This document shows, piece after piece, positions 44,878 to 44,923 of a stretch of 44,923 nucleotides of DNA. The stretch is from positions 1 to 44,923 of IMG/VR virus record IMGVR_UViG_3300018080_000270; one strand, given 5' to 3'. The notes below the pieces were generated by a model, which did no database searches, was not told the origin of the DNA, and saw only the letters and a list, made by a program, of their open reading frames with translations. Source of the DNA: a virus. The position numbers and the translations under genes are program-made. How positions within the stretch are numbered: the first letter of the stretch is position 1; the number at the start of each line of letters is the position of its first letter.

Positions 44878-44923
44878 AAATTCCTTTTATAGGTTATTAA
44901 AATTAGATGATTATTTTTGGAAA
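44858..44923 (+). CDS. Start of a rightward gene, cut by the window edge
   Basis: MAGKDPKNSFYRLLKLDDYF is visible (22 codons in frame to the end). GGAG upstream. Too short to assign. Confidence 0.5.
   Translation, partial: MAGKDPKNSFYRLLKLDDYFWK

Overview
This window is AT-rich double-stranded DNA that looks like part of a large bacteriophage genome. Genes are packed end to end, mostly with 1-30 bp overlaps. They carry AGGAG-type ribosome binding sites and sigma70-like promoters (TTGACA / TATACT), so the host is bacterial. The replication set is viral in style: family B DNA polymerase with two inteins, primase-polymerase/ATPase, RecA-like recombinase, RuvC-like resolvase, 5'-3' exonuclease and a putative ssDNA-binding protein. 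Packed among these are at least five free-standing homing endonucleases and many very small genes of unknown function. No capsid, tail, terminase, tRNA or rRNA gene is visible, so the structural and packaging part must lie outside the window. The host species cannot be named. A possible outer-membrane beta-strand protein (27.4-28.1 kb) would fit a two-membrane host, but this is weak evidence.

Layout: nearly every gene from 1 to 43.1 kb is on the minus strand, and rightward genes begin at 44.1-44.5 kb. The 1.35 kb between them has no convincing large gene. It is full of inverted and direct repeats and is the best candidate for a replication origin and divergent control region. Leftward transcription appears to be renewed by strong promoters at about 43.2, 28.1, 14.1 and 0.65 kb. 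All four carry the same pair of 5-bp direct repeats exactly 10 bp upstream of the -35 box. A second promoter type (TTGGYG/TTGATG - 17 bp - TATACT) occurs at 35.1, 36.7 and 37.6 kb, and further promoters are at 38.4 and 40.9 kb.

Right block (43.1-28.5 kb): many proteins of 30-130 aa, several of them zinc ribbons or single membrane helices. Also present are two possible ADP-ribosyltransferase-like proteins, a zincin, a GGDEF-domain protein, a pyrimidine-dimer-glycosylase-like protein, a membrane-anchored RuvB-like ATPase, an HNH homing endonuclease, a tyrosine recombinase and a PC4-like ssDNA-binding protein. This looks like an early, host-takeover region. Its right half mostly uses AAGGGG(G)-type ribosome binding sites instead of AGGAG.

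Middle block (28.1-14.1 kb): auxiliary metabolism and protein handling. It holds a nucleoside deoxyribosyltransferase-like enzyme, ribosomal protein bS21, the 5'-3' exonuclease, an ssDNA-binding candidate with doubled zinc ribbons, ClpP, two membrane-anchored trypsin-like proteases, peptide deformylase, a zincin, a metallophosphoesterase, a BT1-like (folate/pterin) transporter, a SemiSWEET-like PQ-loop protein and a guanine-deaminase-like enzyme.

Left block (14.1-0.7 kb): the replication and recombination core (primase, RuvC, RecA, intein-split PolB) with a cupin, homing endonucleases and small zinc proteins. It ends at a hairpin terminator near 0.7 kb. A new promoter then drives a PD-(D/E)XK nuclease-like gene and a truncated helix-turn-helix gene at the window edge.
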